Source of the DNA: Branchiostoma belcheri
Lineage: Eukaryota; Chordata; Leptocardii; Amphioxiformes; Branchiostomatidae
Reading direction: 5' to 3'
DNA: 64,000 nt
Assembly (NCBI RefSeq): GCF_001625305.1
Contig: NW_017803379.1
Location: 859,601 to 923,600, forward strand
Of the stretch, positions 59,641 through 64,000 are shown one piece after another (position 1 is the first letter of the stretch; each line of letters starts with the position of its first letter). The notes beneath the pieces are model-generated. The model made no database searches. It was not told the origin of the DNA and saw nothing but the letters and a program-made list of their open reading frames with translations. A program made the position numbers and the translations under genes.

Positions 59641-61648
59641 TCCACAAAATTCAGAGAAAAGGGTTTGTAACAGGTATATTGAAAAGGTTTCAACTTTCCG
59701 AGATTGGGAAGACAAAATTTACTTCTCCAGCATAATTTTGGTACAACATCATGCAAGGTTGAACTACCTATGTACTATGTAGAGCTTCTTTATTCCAATC
59801 ACCTCTAAACACTACTAAAATCATGGATACCAGCAGTAAGACCACGACACAAAATCACACAAGACACAAATGATGTCAGTGCATCTTAGTGAGTTCTCAT
59901 ATATTGGAATTCTCTCAGCAGTCTTCAAGAACACAAACTTGGACGTACATCTTGGACATATCTATGCAAATTGACAAAAAAGGTTGTGCAACTATCTCCT
60001 AAGTGAGGCATAAGCATGCTTGGTTAAACCTGGAAGGTGTCTAATTTTGAATTTGCAACCTTTTAATACTAGTAAGTCATTGCAGTCACACATACATAAG
60101 TAATGTCCACAGTTGGTACAAATACATTAAAACACATGCAAGTTGATAGATCTAACTCTGCCAGGCTCAACCTAGTAGCATGGTGGCCTTGGTGTATAAA
60201 AAGCACCTTATTTACTGTATCTTAGATTATACATACATATAGACGTTTGTGTTCTCTGAAGACCTATTATCTAGTCACCATTCAATCACAGCAATGTTTA
60301 AGATACAAACACAGTTTGCAAGCTATGCACCTTAGTTTAAACACACATGATATTGTACAAGTACGTACAAGGGTATTTGCACATATCAACATATGCACAT
60401 ATTGAAATATAGACACAAGCGAGATCAAAAATCATTCACAAGAGAAGCAAATGGCAAGGTATAGATAACACAAGTAGATACAAAATCAATGCCTCAAACA
60501 TTATGCAAAACCTTACTACCAGTGACTAAGAATTGGAGAAGAATCTTTTTGCCTTAGATCAGGAATACTACATGTAGCATTTCATCTTGTAATAAGCAGC
60601 AGGTTCATGGAACTTGATTGGTCCAATACACACATGTACAATGTAGCTATCAGATTCAGGCACGACTTGGCAAAAGGTTACTGTTTAAGCAGCAGCGCTA
60701 CACACATGTGTAAATACACACAGGACTTTGTAAACTTACATCATTAGGCTATCTGCTACATTACTATTGAAAGTTGAATGAATTGCAGAATACCGGTACT
60801 CTGCTGTGATCAATTAGCTATTTGTGCATGGTGGTCAGCAAGCATAGTAAACATATACATGGTCAATAGTATGTACATACACATACACCTTTTATATCTA
60901 TTGAAGTCTTGACTTTACCACACACCAGTATTTACTGAAAAACTATCTGTTGAGAAGTAAGACTCACTGAGAAGCAAGACTACCTCATTAGAAATTTAGA
61001 TGAACTTCGGTCACAATTGCTCAAAGTTCAAATTTTCCACTTTGCCAAAATTAACTACCAGTAGCAAGCTAAATTTCCAAAGTGTTCAATCCTGTATTTT
61101 ACTGTGGTTCTGCATGTACTTACTAACCTTGTTTATCCAGTGATAGAGTCCAAGTGATTATTTTTTGACCAGCAATAGGTATAAAAGAGATTAAAGGCCA
61201 ATCAGAGACTTTGTACGTAACATTACTTTGGGTACAAATTCTTCATACATGCATATTTGTGCCTTGTGGTGAATTTTTACCGTTATAACAGTTTTCTATT
61301 CAGCACCTTTTGCTGTCCTACATAAAGGATGGCTTTCTTGAATTGTCTCAAATGTTTTTGTAGAGAAAATACAGACAACACTAGGCAGCAGCAGTGCAAA
61401 GCTATATTATCTACGATTGGTCAAATTGAAAAATACCACATCTTATCTACCATCTTTTATCATTACAGCACAAAAATATACAATTCCACATCAAATCATA
61501 TTCACTTCTGTCAATGTTACTAACCTTTGAATACAGTTCTATTATATAATGTATATATATGTAGCCAGATCTATATTCATTTACTAGTATCTGTTTTTCT
61601 AGAGTGCAGCATGTAACATTAGAATGTGAAGAAGTGGTCCCTTTGGTG
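59641..61648. other. Intergenic, folate receptor to NEK1-like gene
   Basis: No exon or RNA gene seen. The DNA is AT-rich with many ACATACAT-like simple runs. The minus-strand 3' UTR of the NEK1-like gene extends into the right part. Confidence 0.4.
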
Positions 61649-64000
61649 TCAGTCGTTATCTGAAAAAATAAAACAGAATGTATTTAGAATCAAAGTAAAT
61701 TCATGGCACTGAGAAAATGTACTAACAATTTCTTTTCATTGGGGAAAGAATAAAATCTATCAACATAATAATCATTTTCAATGCGGCCTTGATTAGACAG
61801 GAGACTTAACTATTACAGATGAGGGTACTAGAAATAAGCATGAAGCTTCAGTGAGTTTTTAACTACCGGTACTACCGTACTACAGCATGCAGTTTTCCAG
61901 TGCAGCGTTACTCGACTACCTTAAGCCACCTATTGTAATGTGTTTTTACTAACCATTAAACGGTTAAAACTTTCCCAAGTCACATCATTCGTCTGTCAAA
62001 AAACCAAAGAGAAGTAGCCACACATGAGTCAAACATGAATTAGTAAACAAGCACAAGATGAGGTACAAACAATCAAAGAAAAACATGTTACACCACAAGT
62101 GAAATGGTAACACAGAACTGCACCAAACCTTACAGTTTGTTGGTGGGCATTTTGTTAAGGTTGACAATTGAGGTCAGAGTAAATTCAAAGATGTTAGAAA
62201 TACCATTAAATCAATGCTGAAATGTCAGTTTTACCTTTAAATCAGGCTTAGCATTTTTGTGTTTTATGTTAAATTGTATACTCGTATGTATTGAAATAAC
62301 ACCATGTTTTTTTTCATAAGATGTTTCAAAGTTGACCCAATTCAGGAGTACTATATAATGTTGATTCATTTGAATGAAGATTGAAATGATCTGTACTTAT
62401 TATTGGTGACACAAACCTAATCTACTTGTGATTAAACAAAGAAATACAACAAGCAAAGTGGGGATAACTGTTAGAGACAACTCCTAGAATGCAGACTTCA
62501 CCATACCTTCACAATAAGCCCCATCAGCCATCACCAGCTGAAGGATCTTGGGATACAGGTACTCCTTCTCCTTGCCCAGGATTTGACCTACGACCTTCGG
62601 CCCATCATCCATGTTCTCATCCTCGTCTTCATGGAAGGCCTGGAGGGGATTTTGTCAAGTAATCAATGAGTAAGAATCAATAAGGAATTACAAAAGAGAA
62701 GTTCTGATTTGCTAATAGAGACGTGATTAGTAGTCTTTGATTAAACTGCTGCGTGGGTCCCTAACACAGGGGTGTGCAGTAGTCGGCTAGTGAGTAGTAC
62801 AATGTTTGAAAATGAAGAATTTTCTATTTGATCTTTTTATCATCAGAAGAAACACCGTCTTTTAGCCTCATATTTTTGTATGGCAGCAATGAAAGTCTAA
62901 AAGCACTGAAATTTATCCTTCACAAAAACCAACAGCTCAAAAAAATCTAGATCAGAAGAAATGCCGTATTTACCCTCATATTTTTGGATGGCAGCCATGT
63001 ACAGTTTGAAAGTCGAAAAGTACTGAAATTTATCCTTCACAAAAACCAACAGCTAAAAAAAAGTCAAGTGCAGCTATATTACCTACAGTACAAAGTTGGA
63101 GTTTTATTTGTGGCAAACCAGAACTATCTATGTTCTATGTATTTAAATTGATGATCACAATGATCTGCTGCAGACTAGACCAATGATCTTGTTGTACCTG
63201 GATGGCCTTGTAGGCCTTAATGAACACGTCTGGTCCAAGTTCATCCTCGAGGCGCATTCTGGTCTCCTCCAGACGAGAAAAGACGCTGTCATCATCATCA
63301 TCACTCAGACTGTCTCGCTCATCACTCTCACTGTCTGCAGACATAAACACAAACACATCATCAGTACACAGACTTACACAGCTGATAGGGATATACACTG
63401 TTTACCCTTATATAGTATGATGCTGAACTTTATTCCAACACAAGGGTACACACACAAGGATCAAATTTTTAATGACTACCGACTACTGTTCAGTTGGAAT
63501 GTATGACCTGCAAAGCAATTATATGAGCAGCATGATGAGCTGCTGTCTGAACTGTCATGTACAGCTAGCAGGAACTTTAGCTGTGTTACTGCAACATGCT
63601 GTGGTGAACAAGGCTGGGGAATTAGTACAAACTACAATGTATAACATTTTGGATGCAAGTTAACATGTAGTTATCAACAAGAACATGCTGGAAGTTATAT
63701 CAATACAGGATAAAAACATACATTAAATGGGGAAAGAAAGAAGCACAGAACATTGCTGATTTTAGAATGCTACTACTATCTTTCCTAAAAAGATGGGTTA
63801 GCACATGATAAGTATATGTAAATGATTTACATCATTAGAATTCAATGAAACTGATAATGATGACAACAGCTTGGCAAAGACAGACATTGTGGCTATATTC
63901 TGTGCCTACAGTATCTGAACTCAAGTAACCTTTGGACTCCTCTAGAGCCTGTCTAAGTAAAGTTAGGAATGTTTTCTCCTCGTCTTCTTCTATATCTTCC
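61649..64000 (-). CDS. NEK1-like protein kinase, C-terminal exons only (5' part beyond the window)
   Basis: Four exons: 64000-63930 (open at the window edge), 63334-63198, 62639-62507, 61659-61649, joined in phase. The residues read [20 protein letters not shown], then an acidic [15 protein letters not shown] stretch, [22 protein letters not shown], then [34 protein letters not shown] and end DND. The pattern 'EETR..LE.ELG...I.AYK.IQ ... ILG.E...L.PKI.QLV.AD..Y' is that of the NEK1 C-terminus. The kinase domain is outside the window, so assignment rests on this tail. NEK1 acts in cilia and DNA-damage response. The last coding exon is only 11 bases. Confidence 0.8.
62842..63060. repeat. Tandem duplication, about 110-bp unit, two copies (NEK1-like intron)
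   Basis: ATCAGAAGAAA(C/T)(A/G)CCGT at 62842 and again at 62951. Each is followed by CCTCATATTTTTG(T/G)ATGGCAGC and ACTGAAATTTATCCTTCACA, and ends in AACAGCT plus an A-run. The copies differ at about a tenth of positions. Confidence 0.85.

Noticed and set aside
59274..59756. 160-codon minus-strand frame near the folate receptor
   Set aside because: It spans the CpG-rich promoter-like block, shows no recognisable motif and no link to the receptor exons.
1..64000. tRNA, rRNA, CRISPR arrays, bacterial operons
   Set aside because: None seen on inspection; the gene structure is that of an animal nuclear genome. A dedicated tRNA scan was not possible.

Overview
The window is nuclear DNA from an animal. 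Genes are split by many short to medium GT-AG introns, and the products are metazoan: extended synaptotagmin, TRIM-NHL, death-domain TNF receptor, collagen prolyl 4-hydroxylase alpha, GPI-type folate receptor and NEK1-type kinase. An AtuA-family enzyme and a large nucleotidyltransferase-TPR protein sit among them. This mix, the many small inverted-repeat elements and the moderately AT-rich base composition fit an invertebrate deuterostome, most likely a cephalochordate (amphioxus). The species is an inference. No search was run, and all exon models were built by eye from splice sites, phase and protein similarity.

Layout. 1-310: one exon of an unrecognised acidic protein on the minus strand, cut by the window edge. 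1588-2050: the 3' end of a dead non-LTR retrotransposon. 3892-13353 (+): a complete 23-exon E-Syt2/3-like gene (793 codons plus stop) whose introns and 3' UTR hold several foldback or transposon-like elements. 14.4-22.0 kb: long non-coding stretch. 22129-24578 (+): a TRIM2/3-like gene with frame breaks. 27641-34879 (-): a 21-exon AtuA-domain gene, head-to-head with 35436-41186 (+), which encodes helical repeats, a nucleotidyltransferase domain and about 13 kinesin-light-chain-like TPRs. 41744-47011 (-): a prolyl 4-hydroxylase alpha-like gene with an internal ShKT domain. 47814-53126 (-): a TNF receptor of EDAR/NGFR type with a death domain. 56768-58389 (-): folate receptor. 61649-64000 (-): the C-terminal exons of a NEK1-like gene.

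The genes do not form one pathway. The most novel-looking item is the nucleotidyltransferase-TPR gene: a domain with GS and D-x-E signature residues between two blocks of helical repeats, an arrangement seen in sensor or scaffold enzymes. A second theme is single-base frame breaks in otherwise intact genes, one in the nucleotidyltransferase-TPR gene and two places in TRIM2/3, which look more like sequence errors than gene decay. A third is a perfect 40-bp-arm palindrome in the E-Syt 3' UTR.
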